Source of the DNA: Mesobacillus subterraneus
Lineage (GTDB): Bacteria; Bacillota; Bacilli; Bacillales; Cytobacillaceae
Assembly: GCF_000934845.1 (NCBI RefSeq)
Contig: NZ_JXIQ01000016.1
Coordinates: forward strand, 1 to 64,000
Length of the DNA stretch: 64,000 bases
Direction: 5' to 3'
A model generated the notes under the pieces. It ran no database searches, was not told the DNA's origin, and saw only the letters and a list, made by a program, of their open reading frames with translations. The position numbers and the translations under genes are program-made. Numbering within the stretch: the stretch's first letter is position 1; each line of letters starts with the position of its first letter. Positions 41,706 to 50,896 of this stretch are shown here, piece after piece.

Positions 41706-42527
41706 GTGAAAAGAGCGATGACAATTGCAGGTTCGGACAGCGGCGGTGGCGCCGGAATCCAGGCTGACTTGAAAACATTCCAGGAACTAAAGGTATTTGG
41801 CACGTCGGCATTGACGGCTGTTACCGCGCAAAATACGCTTGGTGTTCAGGGGGTTTTTCCAATGGAGCCAGAAGCGGTAGCCAGACAGATTCAGTCGGTG
41901 GGAGAGGACATTGGAACGGATGCCTTAAAAACGGGAATGCTTTTTAATGCGGGAATTATTCAAGCGGTATCGGAAAAAATAAAGCAATTCGGCTGGGAAA
42001 AGGTTGTTGTCGATCCTGTCATGATTGCGAAAGGAGGGGCCTCCCTGCTTCAGCAAGAGGCTGTTTCAGCCTTAAAAAACCAGCTGCTTCCGCTCTGTCT
42101 GATCATCACTCCCAATATTCCTGAAGCTGAGGTGCTGACAGGCATGTCCATTCGCAGTATGGACGACAAAAAGGAAGCGGCCAAACGAATCCATGCCCTT
42201 GGCGTAAAAAATATTGTGATAAAAGGAGGGCATGATAAGGAAACTAACGAATCTGTTGATATCCTTTTTGATGGCATGGAATTTGTATTCTTCTCCACGC
42301 CAAGAATTGAAACGAATAACACCCATGGTACAGGCTGCACTTTTTCAGCGGCAATTACCGCGCAGCTTGCAAAAGGGTCTTCGGTTCGTGAAGCGGTTTC
42401 CATTGCGAAGGATTTCATTCAGGCCGCCATTGCCAATCCGCTTGGCATCGGAAATGGGCATGGGCCGACAAATCATTGGGCTTTCAATAGCAAAACGGAA
42501 AGCGGGGTCATCTCATGGCAAGAGTAA
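41706..42527 (+). CDS. thiD: HMP/HMP-P kinase
   Basis: A 273-residue bifunctional kinase that makes HMP-PP from hydroxymethylpyrimidine. [20 protein letters not shown] is the substrate-binding start, [13 protein letters not shown] and [16 protein letters not shown] are the phosphate and catalytic motifs. GTG 41706 has AGGAGG 9 nt upstream, just after the thiM stop; the frame is open further left but unlike ThiD. Overlaps thiE by 13 nt. Confidence 0.95.
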   Translation: MKRAMTIAGSDSGGGAGIQADLKTFQELKVFGTSALTAVTAQNTLGVQGVFPMEPEAVARQIQSVGEDIGTDALKTGMLFNAGIIQAVSEKIKQFGWEKVVVDPVMIAKGGASLLQQEAVSALKNQLLPLCLIITPNIPEAEVLTGMSIRSMDDKKEAAKRIHALGVKNIVIKGGHDKETNESVDILFDGMEFVFFSTPRIETNNTHGTGCTFSAAITAQLAKGSSVREAVSIAKDFIQAAIANPLGIGNGHGPTNHWAFNSKTESGVISWQE

Positions 42528-43171
42528 GTCCTGACCAAATGAGAAGCTTGCTGAAGGTTTATTTTATCGAAGGCAGCACGAATTGTATCGAGGATCCTGT
42601 AAAAGTGCTGGAAGACGCGATTCGCGGAGGGATTACGATTTTTCAGTATCGAGAAAAAGGCGAAGGCAGCCTCGTGGATAAGGAAAAGCTTGCCCTAGGC
42701 AGAAGGCTGCAACAGGCTTGCAAGGAGAACGGAATCCCTTTCCTTGTAAACGACGATTTGGAACTAGCATTGGAGCTTGATGCAGATGGGGTCCATATCG
42801 GCCAGGAGGATGAAGATGCCGCACGGGTTCGAGAAAAAATTGGCGATAAGATTCTTGGGGTATCGGTACACAATCTAGAGGAAGCGGAAAAAGCGATACA
42901 ATCAGGCGCTGATTATTTCGGAGTCGGTCCGATTTTTCCAACGGCAACTAAGAAGGATGCAGGAGCGGTCCAGGGAACAGCTATGATCGAAGAGTTAAAA
43001 GGCTTTGGCATACCAATTGTCGGAATCGGCGGGATAAATGCGCATAATGCAGAGATGGTAATGGAGGCTGGTGCAGATGGCGTTTCAGTGATCACAGCGA
43101 TCAGCCATGCCAAGGATGTAAGGACAGCAGCAACGCAATTAAGCGAAAAAGTCAAGGGAGGCCAAGCATGA
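42515..43171 (+). CDS. thiE: Thiamine-phosphate synthase
   Basis: A 218-residue TIM-barrel enzyme that joins HMP-PP and HET-P to thiamin phosphate. GGITIFQYREKG, FLVNDDLELALELDADGVHI and GADYFGVGPIFPTATKKDAG are the pyrophosphate, HMP and thiazole-phosphate binding loops. The N-terminus reads [20 protein letters not shown]. It ends in an ATGA overlap with thiW, so the operon thiM-D-E-W is tightly coupled. Confidence 0.96.
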   Translation: MARVSPDQMRSLLKVYFIEGSTNCIEDPVKVLEDAIRGGITIFQYREKGEGSLVDKEKLALGRRLQQACKENGIPFLVNDDLELALELDADGVHIGQEDEDAARVREKIGDKILGVSVHNLEEAEKAIQSGADYFGVGPIFPTATKKDAGAVQGTAMIEELKGFGIPIVGIGGINAHNAEMVMEAGADGVSVITAISHAKDVRTAATQLSEKVKGGQA

Positions 43172-43683
43172 GACATACTCAAAAGCTTACCCTCACTGCA
43201 ATGATGATGGCAATTGGAACATTGACAAGTCATATGCTGTTTATTCCGCTTGGAATCGTGAAGGTGTTTCCAGTGCAGCATTTCATCAATGTATTATCGG
43301 CTGTACTGCTGGGACCATATTATGCCGTTTTTCAGGCATTTGGCATTTCTTTGCTCAGGAATGTTATGGGAACCGGATCGATCTTTGCGTTTCCTGGCAG
43401 CATGATCGGTGCTTTTCTAGCTGCCTATTTGTATAAAAAAACGTCGAAAGTCGGCTTTGCATTCGCAGGAGAAGTAGTTGGCACCGGGATCATTGGCGCG
43501 ATTGCCAGCTATCCGATTGCCACATTGTTTCTTGGCAGAGAGGCCGCGCTGTTTGGTATGGTACCGGCATTTTTCGCCAGCACACTTGTCGGTTCGGCAC
43601 TTGGTTTTGTGCTTTTAAAAGTGTTTATGAAAAATGCAGCAGGATCGATGGGAGCTGAGCAGCAAACCGCTGTCAAAGAATAA
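43168..43683 (+). CDS. thiW: ECF transporter S component ThiW
   Basis: A 171-residue integral membrane S component with about five or six helices. The first helices carry LTLTAMMMAIGTLTSHMLFI and IVKVFPVQHFINVLSAVLLG, and FAFPGSMIGAFLAAY follows. ThiW is the S unit of an ECF importer seen in thi operons of Firmicutes and is thought to import the thiazole moiety. Its EcfA/EcfT energising module is elsewhere in the genome. It starts inside the thiE stop. Confidence 0.93.
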   Translation: MRHTQKLTLTAMMMAIGTLTSHMLFIPLGIVKVFPVQHFINVLSAVLLGPYYAVFQAFGISLLRNVMGTGSIFAFPGSMIGAFLAAYLYKKTSKVGFAFAGEVVGTGIIGAIASYPIATLFLGREAALFGMVPAFFASTLVGSALGFVLLKVFMKNAAGSMGAEQQTAVKE

Positions 43684-43840
43684 AATCATCTGCCTCTTCG
43701 GCCACTGGTTGAAAAGGTATATTATTGTGAAAAATATATTTCGTGGTAAAATTGCATTGAAATTTTGAAAGAATAGTAATTTTCTAATAAAGAGGTGAGA
43801 TGCGTACATCATCAAGATTCTTGAAACGAGGGCAGACAGT

Positions 43841-45220
43841 ATGGATAAAACACAAGAGAATGAATTGCACCGAGGTTTAGAGCAAAGGCATGTTACACTG
43901 ATGGCTTTAGGGGCAGCAATCGGAGTCGGACTGTTCTTGGGATCAGCGACTGCCATTCAGCTGGCGGGTCCAGGGATTCTGCTCGGATATGCGTTCAGCG
44001 GGATGATCATGTTTTTTATTATGAGAGCACTCGGAGAAATGGCAATCCAAAATCCGGTTGCCGGATCCTTCAGTAAATATGCCAGGGATTTTCTAGGGCC
44101 GCTGGCAGGGTTTATTACAGGATGGAATTATTGGTTTTTATGGATTGTAACCGGCATGGCGGAAATTACTGCAGTCGGGATATACATGGAATACTGGTTC
44201 CCAGATATTCCGCGCTGGATTTGGGCGCTGGCTGCGCTAGTGATCATGGCCTCCGTCAATTTCCTGGCGGTGAAAGCATATGGAGAACTTGAATTTTGGT
44301 TTGCGCTAATCAAAATTGTAACGATTTTAGCGATGATTGCCTCAGGAGTCGGCATGATTATTTGGGGATTCGGCAATGGTGGAATTCCAACTGGGATTCA
44401 AAATTTATGGGTGAATGGCGGCTTTTTTCCTAACGGGGTTCAAGGTGTGCTATTAGCACTGCAAATGGTCATGTTTGCCTACCTTGGAATCGAGATGATT
44501 GGCGTTACCGCTGGTGAAGTCAAGAACCCTGAGAAAACGCTTTCCAGAGCGATTGATTCAGTGTTCTGGCGCATTCTGATCTTCTATGTCGGGGCATTGT
44601 TTGTGATTATGTCCATTTTTCCATGGAATGAGATTGGAGAAAAGGGAAGTCCGTTTGTTCTTACTTTTGAACAATTAGGAATTCCTGCAGCAGCTGGCAT
44701 TATCAATTTCGTCGTGCTGACTGCAGCATTATCATCCTGCAATAGCGGGATTTTTAGCACAGGTCGAATGCTGTTCAACCTTGCCAACCACGGAGAAGCG
44801 CCACAAAAATTTAGCAAGCTGACAAAGAACGGGGTTCCGGGATATGCTATTTTCGCATCAGCTGGGGTATTGCTGGTTGGAGTCGCCTTAAACTATGTCG
44901 TCCCCGCAAAAGTTTTTGCCTGGGTGACTAGTATTGCAACTTTTGGCGCGATTTGGACTTGGGCAATCATTCTCCTTTCGCAAATACGTTCCCGCAAAAA
45001 CATGAGCAAAAATGAAGTGGACAAGCTGAAATATAAGCTGCCACTGTTTCCGTACACATCTTATTTATCTTTGGCATTTCTCGCTTTTGTTATCGTGTTG
45101 ATGGCTTTCAGCCCTGACACAAGAATTGCGATTATCATCGGCCCGCTCTGGCTGGTGCTATTAATCGGCGTTTACTTCGCGAAAGGTTTTCATAAAAAAG
45201 AGCAAGAAAGGCAAAAGTAA
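43841..45220 (+). CDS. Amino acid permease (APC family, AapA/ProY-like)
   Basis: A 459-residue amino-acid transporter with 12 predicted helices. ALGAAIGVGLFLGSATAIQL is the helix-1 substrate signature, GGFFPNGVQGVLLALQMVMF and GIEMIGVTAGEVKNPEKTL are the APC helix-6/7 region, and SSCNSGIFSTGRMLFNLA follows. It matches the AAT subfamily (D-Ala/D-Ser/Gly, proline or aromatic substrates); the exact substrate is open. No regulator is adjacent; a terminator follows. Confidence 0.92.
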   Translation: MDKTQENELHRGLEQRHVTLMALGAAIGVGLFLGSATAIQLAGPGILLGYAFSGMIMFFIMRALGEMAIQNPVAGSFSKYARDFLGPLAGFITGWNYWFLWIVTGMAEITAVGIYMEYWFPDIPRWIWALAALVIMASVNFLAVKAYGELEFWFALIKIVTILAMIASGVGMIIWGFGNGGIPTGIQNLWVNGGFFPNGVQGVLLALQMVMFAYLGIEMIGVTAGEVKNPEKTLSRAIDSVFWRILIFYVGALFVIMSIFPWNEIGEKGSPFVLTFEQLGIPAAAGIINFVVLTAALSSCNSGIFSTGRMLFNLANHGEAPQKFSKLTKNGVPGYAIFASAGVLLVGVALNYVVPAKVFAWVTSIATFGAIWTWAIILLSQIRSRKNMSKNEVDKLKYKLPLFPYTSYLSLAFLAFVIVLMAFSPDTRIAIIIGPLWLVLLIGVYFAKGFHKKEQERQK

Positions 45221-45247
45221 AAATGCGCCATATTTGGCGCATTTTTT
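45219..45247. terminator. Terminator between permease and hemolysin III gene
   Basis: AAAATGCGCC, loop ATATTT, GGCGCATTTTTT. It ends one base into the convergent gene at 45246 and can act in both directions. Confidence 0.9.
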
Positions 45248-45893
45248 ATATAACATAAAAATAGACACTGATAAAATGGGAAAGGGTTCCGAGCAAGATG
45301 AATATGTGAAATATTTCATGAAAACCAAGATACTTTGAGCGAAGGAAATTAGGTTTAAACGCATAAATAACGCCTCCGATGGTGTAGAAGATCCCACCAG
45401 CTACAAGCGCGTAAATCCCTCCAGGACTTACTATCGAGGAGAGAGGAGCGATTGCGAAAACCATTATCCAGCCCATAATGAGGTATATGGAGGTGGAAAG
45501 CCATCTCGGACTCCTGAACCAGATCATTTTGAACAAAATCCCAGACAAAGCAGCAACAGTGATGATGCCAAAAAGCAGCCAGCCAGTTGTTCCATTTAAG
45601 CTGATCAGGCAAAAAGGGGCATAGGTTCCGGCAATTAGTACAAAAATCATCGAATGGTCTAATTTTCGAAGAAAGGCAATGATGCTTGGTCTGCTAATGA
45701 CCATATGGTAGGTGGCTGATGCCGTATACAAAAGGATCATGCTCAATCCAAAAATGGTTACGGATGTGATCGTTTGTGGCGAACCGGTTGTGATAGAAGC
45801 CTTGATGACGAGTGCAAGTAGCCCAGCGAAGGATAGCAAAGCACCGGCCAGATGAGTAAGTCCATTGATTGGTTCGCGGATGTAGCTATTCAT
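45246..45893 (-). CDS. Hemolysin III / PAQR family membrane protein (YplQ-like)
   Basis: A 215-residue seven-helix protein of the hemolysin III/PAQR (TrhA) family. Conserved residues are ASATYHM (early Ser/His), LDHSMIFVLIAGTYAP and GFHEIFHIFILLGTLSHF (late His residues), which suggest a zinc site near the inner membrane face. Function in bacteria is linked to membrane-energetics adaptation to unsaturated fatty acids in E. coli. A strong promoter TTGACT-17-TATTAT overlapped by an inverted repeat precedes it. Confidence 0.9.
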   Translation of the reverse strand: MNSYIREPINGLTHLAGALLSFAGLLALVIKASITTGSPQTITSVTIFGLSMILLYTASATYHMVISRPSIIAFLRKLDHSMIFVLIAGTYAPFCLISLNGTTGWLLFGIITVAALSGILFKMIWFRSPRWLSTSIYLIMGWIMVFAIAPLSSIVSPGGIYALVAGGIFYTIGGVIYAFKPNFLRSKYLGFHEIFHIFILLGTLSHFISVYFYVI

Positions 45894-45914
45894 AGTATAA
45901 CCTCCATATCGCTT

Positions 45915-45968
45915 TAAGTAGTTTTAATAACTACTTATAATAATATTACCATAACGACAAGTAGTCAA
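45915..45968 (-). promoter_or_regulatory. Promoter of hemolysin III with flanking operator
   Basis: On the minus strand TTGACT (45963-45968) and TATTAT (45940-45945) are 17 bp apart. The inverted repeat TAAGTAGTT-N5-AACTACTTA (45915-45937) spans the predicted transcription start, and an extra half-site AAGTAGT (45959-45965) overlaps the -35. The regulator is unknown; DUF1836 and HTH genes are adjacent on the plus strand. Confidence 0.65.
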
Positions 45969-46026
45969 GGTTTACGTCTATCTTTTTTTGCCTTATAATA
46001 ATAATAAAAAATACGAGGGATTTAAA

Positions 46027-46611
46027 TTGAATCATTTAGCCAGCCTGCTTGCCGAGCTTGATCTTAGCAGCCGTATCGCGCTTGAAGACATTCCGGAAAT
46101 TGATTTATATATGGATCAAGTCATACAGTTGTTTGAAAAAAAATACGGCAGTTCAACAAGAAATAAAGAAGATAAAGTCCTGACGAAAACAATGATCAAC
46201 AACTATGCGAAGGGAAAGTTATTCTTTCCAGTTAAAAATAAAAAGTATTCAAGGGAACAGCTGATCCTGATCAGTTTGATATACCAGCTAAAAGGCGGCC
46301 TGTCCATCCAGGATATCAAACAGACACTTGAAGGCATCAACCAGCGGACTGAGTCTGGACAATTCGAATTGAACAAGTTTTATCAAAGCTATTTAAAGCT
46401 GCATGAAAAGAATATCGAGATTTTTAACGAGGACGTTCTAAAAACGGAACAAGATGTTAAACACGAAGTAAAGATGCTCGAGGCGGATGAACCAGAAGAA
46501 CTAGAAACAATATTATTGATCGTATCATTGATCAATATCAGCAATTTTTATAGAAAAACAGCTGAGAAGCTAGTCGATCAGCTTGCAGCCAAAAAAGTAA
46601 AAAAGGACTGA
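46027..46611 (+). CDS. DUF1836 domain-containing protein
   Basis: A 194-residue DUF1836 protein, a MerR-like predicted DNA-binding family. The N-terminal helix-turn-helix region (LTKTMINNYAKGKLFFPVKN, then KKYSREQLILISLIYQLKGG) matches the family; the rest is helical. TTG 46027 is chosen because GAGGG lies 7 nt upstream. It is divergent from hemolysin III across the operator region, so it is a candidate regulator of it. The function of DUF1836 proteins is not established. Confidence 0.83.
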   Translation: MNHLASLLAELDLSSRIALEDIPEIDLYMDQVIQLFEKKYGSSTRNKEDKVLTKTMINNYAKGKLFFPVKNKKYSREQLILISLIYQLKGGLSIQDIKQTLEGINQRTESGQFELNKFYQSYLKLHEKNIEIFNEDVLKTEQDVKHEVKMLEADEPEELETILLIVSLINISNFYRKTAEKLVDQLAAKKVKKD

Positions 46612-46617
46612 ACTGTT

Positions 46618-46848
46618 TTGTACTTGACTATAAAAGAAGCGGCAGAATACTTATCGATCCCTGAGGCACAGGTGGAGAACCTAATCTTTCAGCGGAAAAT
46701 CAGAGCCATCCACGATGGGGAGCAATATTTACTCAATAAAGACCAATTCAATACCCATCTGAAGCAGATGGAGACATATAAAAAGTTGGTACAAGAGATC
46801 ATGAATGAACCAGTGCCTGATGACATCGACATCAAGGATGAAGATTAA
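46618..46848 (+). CDS. Excisionase/MerR-like HTH domain protein
   Basis: A 76-residue protein with an excisionase-type winged helix: LTIKEAAEYLSIPEAQVENL followed by IFQRKIRAIHDGEQYLLNKDQF. Two starts are possible, TTG 46618 and TTG 46624; AAAGGA is 10 nt before the former. Being 6 nt after the DUF1836 gene, it is surely cotranscribed. There is no integrase nearby, so it is a small regulator rather than a true excisionase. Confidence 0.78.
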   Translation: MYLTIKEAAEYLSIPEAQVENLIFQRKIRAIHDGEQYLLNKDQFNTHLKQMETYKKLVQEIMNEPVPDDIDIKDED

Positions 46849-46882
46849 AAAACGCGAAAGGTAGATTCCTCTCGCGTTTTTC
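46847..46882. terminator. Terminator between HTH gene and histidine kinase
   Basis: AAAAAACGCGAAAGG, loop, CCTCTCGCGTTTTT between two convergent genes; A and T runs on both sides make it bidirectional. Confidence 0.88.
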
Positions 46883-46884
46883 CT

Positions 46885-48531
46885 TTAGTCGTTTTTCACT
46901 TTTTCTCCATGCTTGATTGGCAATTGGACAGTAACCTCTGTCCCTTTTTCCGGCTCGCTGCTGAATTTAATGGTCCCGTTATGGGTTTGGACAATTTTGA
47001 AGCTGACGGTCATTCCAAGTCCAGTTCCTTTTTCCTTAGAGGAATAAAACGGCTCGCCGATTCTTTCAATCAATTCTTTCGAAATCCCGATGCCATAGTC
47101 CTTGACCTTGATGACGACATGAGTATCAAACCTCTCCAGAGTGATCAAGACCGCATCTCCACCAGTAGAAGCTTCAATTGCATTTTTGACAATGTTGATG
47201 AATAGCTGTTTGAGTTGGTTCGGTTCACATTCAATCAAGACAGGATCGTCTTTTAACTCAAATTCCATTTGAATATTATGGAGGCTTGCCTCTGTTTTTA
47301 ACAAGGAAATGACATCGTGAAGAATCATCTGCAAATCTGCTTCTGTATATTTGATTTGCTGCGGTTTCGCCAACAGGAGTAGTTCACTGACAATGTAATT
47401 GATCCGGTTCAGTTCATCGATCATTATTTGATAGTAAAGCTGGTGCTTCTCATCCTCCATTTGAAGCAATTGAACGAGTCCTTTTAAGGAAGTGAGCGGA
47501 TTGCGGATTTCGTGAGCAACGCTTGCGGATAACTCGCCTACGACAGACAGCTTGTCCGTACGGCGCAAGCGCTCCTCTGTTTCGCGAAGCTCTGTGACAT
47601 CCCGGGAATTGCAGATGATCCCTGCAATTTTTTCGTTGACGATAATTGGAAGAGAAGTGCTTTGGAAAATGAGCGTTTTCCCAGTTTCATGCTTGAACTC
47701 ATGCTCAAACATTTGCGGGCTGCGGTTTTCAACTACACTCGCTACCTTTTCCAAAACCTTCTGTCTATAGGAAGTTGGAATCAAGTCTGCATATTTTCCC
47801 CCGGTATATTCATCCTGGCTGAATCCAGTTATTTTTTCGAACTGAGGATTCATATTGGTGATTGTTCCATTCAAATCTAGCATCGAAACGATATCTGGAC
47901 TGTATTCAAACAAGGACCGGTATTGCTGCCGGCTTTCTTCAAGCAGAGTTTCAACATTTTTTCGTTCGGTAATGTCCCGGCCAATAATAACAAGCCCCTG
48001 ACGGCTGCCATCATCATGAAAGAGAGGGACTTTAATTGTATCAAATGTTTTGACGGATCCATCTGGCTGGGGCAAAATTTCCTCGATATGAGTGATTCCA
48101 CCTGCTTTCCAGGCCGCTTCATCGGAAATCTCGCAATATGTTAGCACATCGCTGAAATGGCTGCTATACTCTGCCAGGTCTGAATCCGTTTTGCCTCTAT
48201 AGTCTACGTTCTCTATGTTAAATAGTTTTAATCCAAAATCATTGGCCTGGATCCACCGGCCTTCTCCATCTTTGAAAATAACGAAATCCACCATTGAATT
48301 GATCAGAGTAGAAAGTCGCTTTTCTTCTTCTTTTGAAGCGCTAAGTTCTTCCATTTTCGAGATGAAATAATAGAAAAACCATCCTGCAAGCAAAACGTAA
48401 AGAAACTCCTTCAAGTGCTCGATCATCTCAACAAAATCTGAAGGGGCGTATAAACTGAGCAGATAGTTTGTCCCATAAATCCAGACTATGCTGAGAATGA
48501 AAAACATAAGAACATATTGCTGTTTTTTCAT
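46885..48531 (-). CDS. PAS-domain sensor histidine kinase (orphan)
   Basis: A 548-residue membrane-linked histidine kinase. Two N-terminal helices (about residues 5-25 and 38-58) are followed by PAS 1 (from about 75), PAS 2 (from about 195) and the kinase core. The phospho-accepting His near 341 is in ASVAHEIRNPLTSLKGLV; the ATP-binding part has NQLKQLFINIVKNAIEAS, IKVKDYGIGISKE and KEKGTGLGMTVSFKIVQTHNG. No response regulator is adjacent. The layout is like sporulation phosphorelay kinases such as KinA/C/E, but the target is not shown. Confidence 0.9.
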   Translation of the reverse strand: MKKQQYVLMFFILSIVWIYGTNYLLSLYAPSDFVEMIEHLKEFLYVLLAGWFFYYFISKMEELSASKEEEKRLSTLINSMVDFVIFKDGEGRWIQANDFGLKLFNIENVDYRGKTDSDLAEYSSHFSDVLTYCEISDEAAWKAGGITHIEEILPQPDGSVKTFDTIKVPLFHDDGSRQGLVIIGRDITERKNVETLLEESRQQYRSLFEYSPDIVSMLDLNGTITNMNPQFEKITGFSQDEYTGGKYADLIPTSYRQKVLEKVASVVENRSPQMFEHEFKHETGKTLIFQSTSLPIIVNEKIAGIICNSRDVTELRETEERLRRTDKLSVVGELSASVAHEIRNPLTSLKGLVQLLQMEDEKHQLYYQIMIDELNRINYIVSELLLLAKPQQIKYTEADLQMILHDVISLLKTEASLHNIQMEFELKDDPVLIECEPNQLKQLFINIVKNAIEASTGGDAVLITLERFDTHVVIKVKDYGIGISKELIERIGEPFYSSKEKGTGLGMTVSFKIVQTHNGTIKFSSEPEKGTEVTVQLPIKHGEKVKND

Positions 48532-48662
48532 ATTTGACTCCTAAATAAGCAGAAAAGTCTGCATGATTTCAAAAAATGTTGCCAATCTATCATAGCACAA
48601 TTTCTTCTATTTTTATGAATAAAAATGAACCAAAGCCTTTTCTAGTTTGGAGGAAAAGAAAC

Positions 48663-48691
48663 AAAAAAATACCACTTATTTTATAAGTGGT
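48663..48691 (-). terminator. Minus-strand terminator after the unknown gene
   Basis: On the minus strand ACCACTTAT, loop AAA, ATAAGTGGT and then seven T, 73 nt after the gene ending at 48764. The rest of 48532-48763 shows nothing else. Confidence 0.8.
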
Positions 48692-48763
48692 GTAGCGTTT
48701 TTCAGGAAATTCTTCTCTGCTTTCGAATCTGATCATCCCAAGCACCGCCATTTAGCATGGATG

Positions 48764-49078
48764 CTAATCAATATCCGGCTTAAATCCAATCAATTTCGCT
48801 TTTTTATCAGCCTGAGGATTGGTGTCTGGGAAAGAAATGACGGATGTGATATAGTCCCAGCGCAGAAATAGATGGGTAGTGCACGTCTCTTCTATCTGGT
48901 CTTCAGAAGGAATAGGAGTGCCATCTTCCTTTTGGACCGGCGTCCGTGTATGGCACGGGTTTTCGACCCAAATCCCCATATTTTCGCTATGGACGAGTTT
49001 TACAAGATACCACTCATCCGGCTGATAGATCCCGGTAATATCGCCAACAAAAAAACCTCCCTGGAATCGTACACCCAT
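48764..49078 (-). CDS. Conserved-looking hypothetical protein downstream of glnS
   Basis: A 104-residue protein beginning MGVRFQGGFFVGDITGIYQP and containing LFLRWDYITSVISFPD. It appears beta-rich with many aromatic and charged residues and no membrane helix. Family not recognised. ATG 49078 lacks a clear ribosome site. The frame is open to 49132 inside glnS, and TTG 49096 is another in-frame option. It follows glnS by 22 nt and a terminator closes the pair, so it may be translationally coupled with glnS. Confidence 0.55.
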   Translation of the reverse strand: MGVRFQGGFFVGDITGIYQPDEWYLVKLVHSENMGIWVENPCHTRTPVQKEDGTPIPSEDQIEETCTTHLFLRWDYITSVISFPDTNPQADKKAKLIGFKPDID

Positions 49079-49100
49079 GGGAGGCCAAATTATCAACAGA

Positions 49101-50750
49101 TTAAAGTTTAAACGAGCTCTTAAGCGATACAATTCGATTAAAGACTTTCTTATCTGCTGTGGTGTGCTTCGGATCGACGTTGAAGTAGCCGTGACGGAAG
49201 AACTGGAATTTGTCTTGCTTTTGTGCGTCCCTCATGTTGGGCTCGATAAAGCCGTTCAGGATTTCCAAAGATTTTTCATTTACCTGATCAAGGAAGGAAA
49301 TGTTCTCGCCTTCTTCTGCTTCATCATCAAGGATCAGTGGCTCATACAGGCGGAATTCTGCAGGAAGGGCATGTGTTGCTTCCACCCAGTGCAGTGTCCC
49401 TTTAACTTTTCGGCCAGTGAAACCGGATCCGCTCTTGGTCTCAGGGTCGTAAGTGCAGTGAAGCTCGACGACTTCGCCATTTTCGTTCTTGATGACGTCA
49501 TTGCATTTGATGAAATAAGCATGCTTCAGACGGACCTCGTTGCCAGGGAAGAGTCGGAAGTACTTGGCAGGCGGATTTTCCATAAAATCATCCTGCTCCA
49601 CATAAATCTCGCGGGAGAATGGAATCATGCGTGTGCCCATTTCTGGATTTTCCGGGTTGATATCGGCATCAAGCCATTCAACTTCACCTTCAGGATAGTT
49701 AGTAATAACAACTTTTAAAGGACGAAGTATAGCCATCGTTCGAGGTGCCTTCAGCTTTAGATCTTCACGGACAAAATGCTCCAGCATTTGGGCGTCAACT
49801 GTAGAATACCCTTTGGAAACTCCAGCCGCTTTTATGAATTCACGGATTGCTTCTGGTGTGAAACCGCGCCTTCTCAAACCGGAGATTGTTGGCAGACGTG
49901 GGTCATCCCAGCCATCGACAAACTTTTCTTCCACCAGCTGCCTCAGTTTGCGCTTGCTCATAACGGTGTTTGTCAAGTTCAGGCGACCGAACTCAATTTG
50001 GCGTGGAGTTGCTTCCATTTCGGTTTCACGGACAACCCAATCGTAAAGTGGCCGCTGGTCCTCAAACTCGGTAGTGCACAAGCTGTAGGTAACGCCTTCG
50101 ATAGCATCCTCAATCGGATGGGCAAATGCGTACATTGGATAGATACACCACTTATCCCCAGTATTATGATGGGTCGCATGCGAAATTCGATAGATAACTG
50201 GATCGCGCAGGTTGATATTCGGTGAAGACATGTCAATCTTGGCACGCAATACTTTTTCCCCATTGGCAAATTCGCCATTCTTCATGCGTTCAAACAGTTC
50301 AAGATTCTCTTCCACTGAACGATCGCGATAGGGACTTTCCTTGCCAGGCTCCGAAAGGGTCCCGCGGTATTCGCGGATTTCATCGGCCGATAAATCATCG
50401 ACATATGCCAAACCTTTTTTAATCAAAAGGACAGCACGGTCATACATTTCATCGAAGTAGTCAGATGCAAAGAACAAGCCTTCCCATTCATACCCAAGCC
50501 ATTCGACGTCTTCCTTGATAGCATCGACGTATTCCTGGTCTTCTTTCAGCGGATTCGTATCATCGAAACGAAGGTTTGTCCTGCCGCCGAACTCATCTGC
50601 GAGCCCAAAATTAATGACAATCGATTTTGCGTGTCCGATATGTAGGTATCCGTTTGGTTCTGGAGGGAATCGGGTCACGACTTTATCCCGCTTGCCGCTC
50701 TTCAAATCTTCCTTAATAATCGTTCTTAAAAAATTCGAGTTCTCTTCCAA
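49101..50750 (-). CDS. glnS: Glutaminyl-tRNA synthetase
   Basis: A 549-residue class Ib synthetase charging tRNA-Gln with glutamine. [20 protein letters not shown] has the HIGH motif, [16 protein letters not shown] the KMSKS motif, and the C-terminal anticodon beta-barrels are complete. GlnRS is unusual in Firmicutes, which mostly use GatCAB transamidation; presence here suggests old acquisition from a proteobacterium-like donor. TTG 50750 follows AAAGG at 9 nt. A small unknown gene follows. Confidence 0.94.
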   Translation of the reverse strand: MEENSNFLRTIIKEDLKSGKRDKVVTRFPPEPNGYLHIGHAKSIVINFGLADEFGGRTNLRFDDTNPLKEDQEYVDAIKEDVEWLGYEWEGLFFASDYFDEMYDRAVLLIKKGLAYVDDLSADEIREYRGTLSEPGKESPYRDRSVEENLELFERMKNGEFANGEKVLRAKIDMSSPNINLRDPVIYRISHATHHNTGDKWCIYPMYAFAHPIEDAIEGVTYSLCTTEFEDQRPLYDWVVRETEMEATPRQIEFGRLNLTNTVMSKRKLRQLVEEKFVDGWDDPRLPTISGLRRRGFTPEAIREFIKAAGVSKGYSTVDAQMLEHFVREDLKLKAPRTMAILRPLKVVITNYPEGEVEWLDADINPENPEMGTRMIPFSREIYVEQDDFMENPPAKYFRLFPGNEVRLKHAYFIKCNDVIKNENGEVVELHCTYDPETKSGSGFTGRKVKGTLHWVEATHALPAEFRLYEPLILDDEAEEGENISFLDQVNEKSLEILNGFIEPNMRDAQKQDKFQFFRHGYFNVDPKHTTADKKVFNRIVSLKSSFKL

Positions 50751-50896
50751 TTGAATCAGCCTTTCCTTTGATCAGTCCTTATACTTATTTTAATGATTAC
50801 CATACTATATTTCCACTGAACTATATAGTAATAAGAAAAAAGCGGAAAAACAAGAGGTGATCGAAAAAAGGTTCATCTGGATAAGGCAGCTGAAAC

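Noticed and set aside
46618-46848. Prophage excisionase
   Set aside because: No integrase, phage genes or attachment-site duplication is seen; the gene is coupled to DUF1836.
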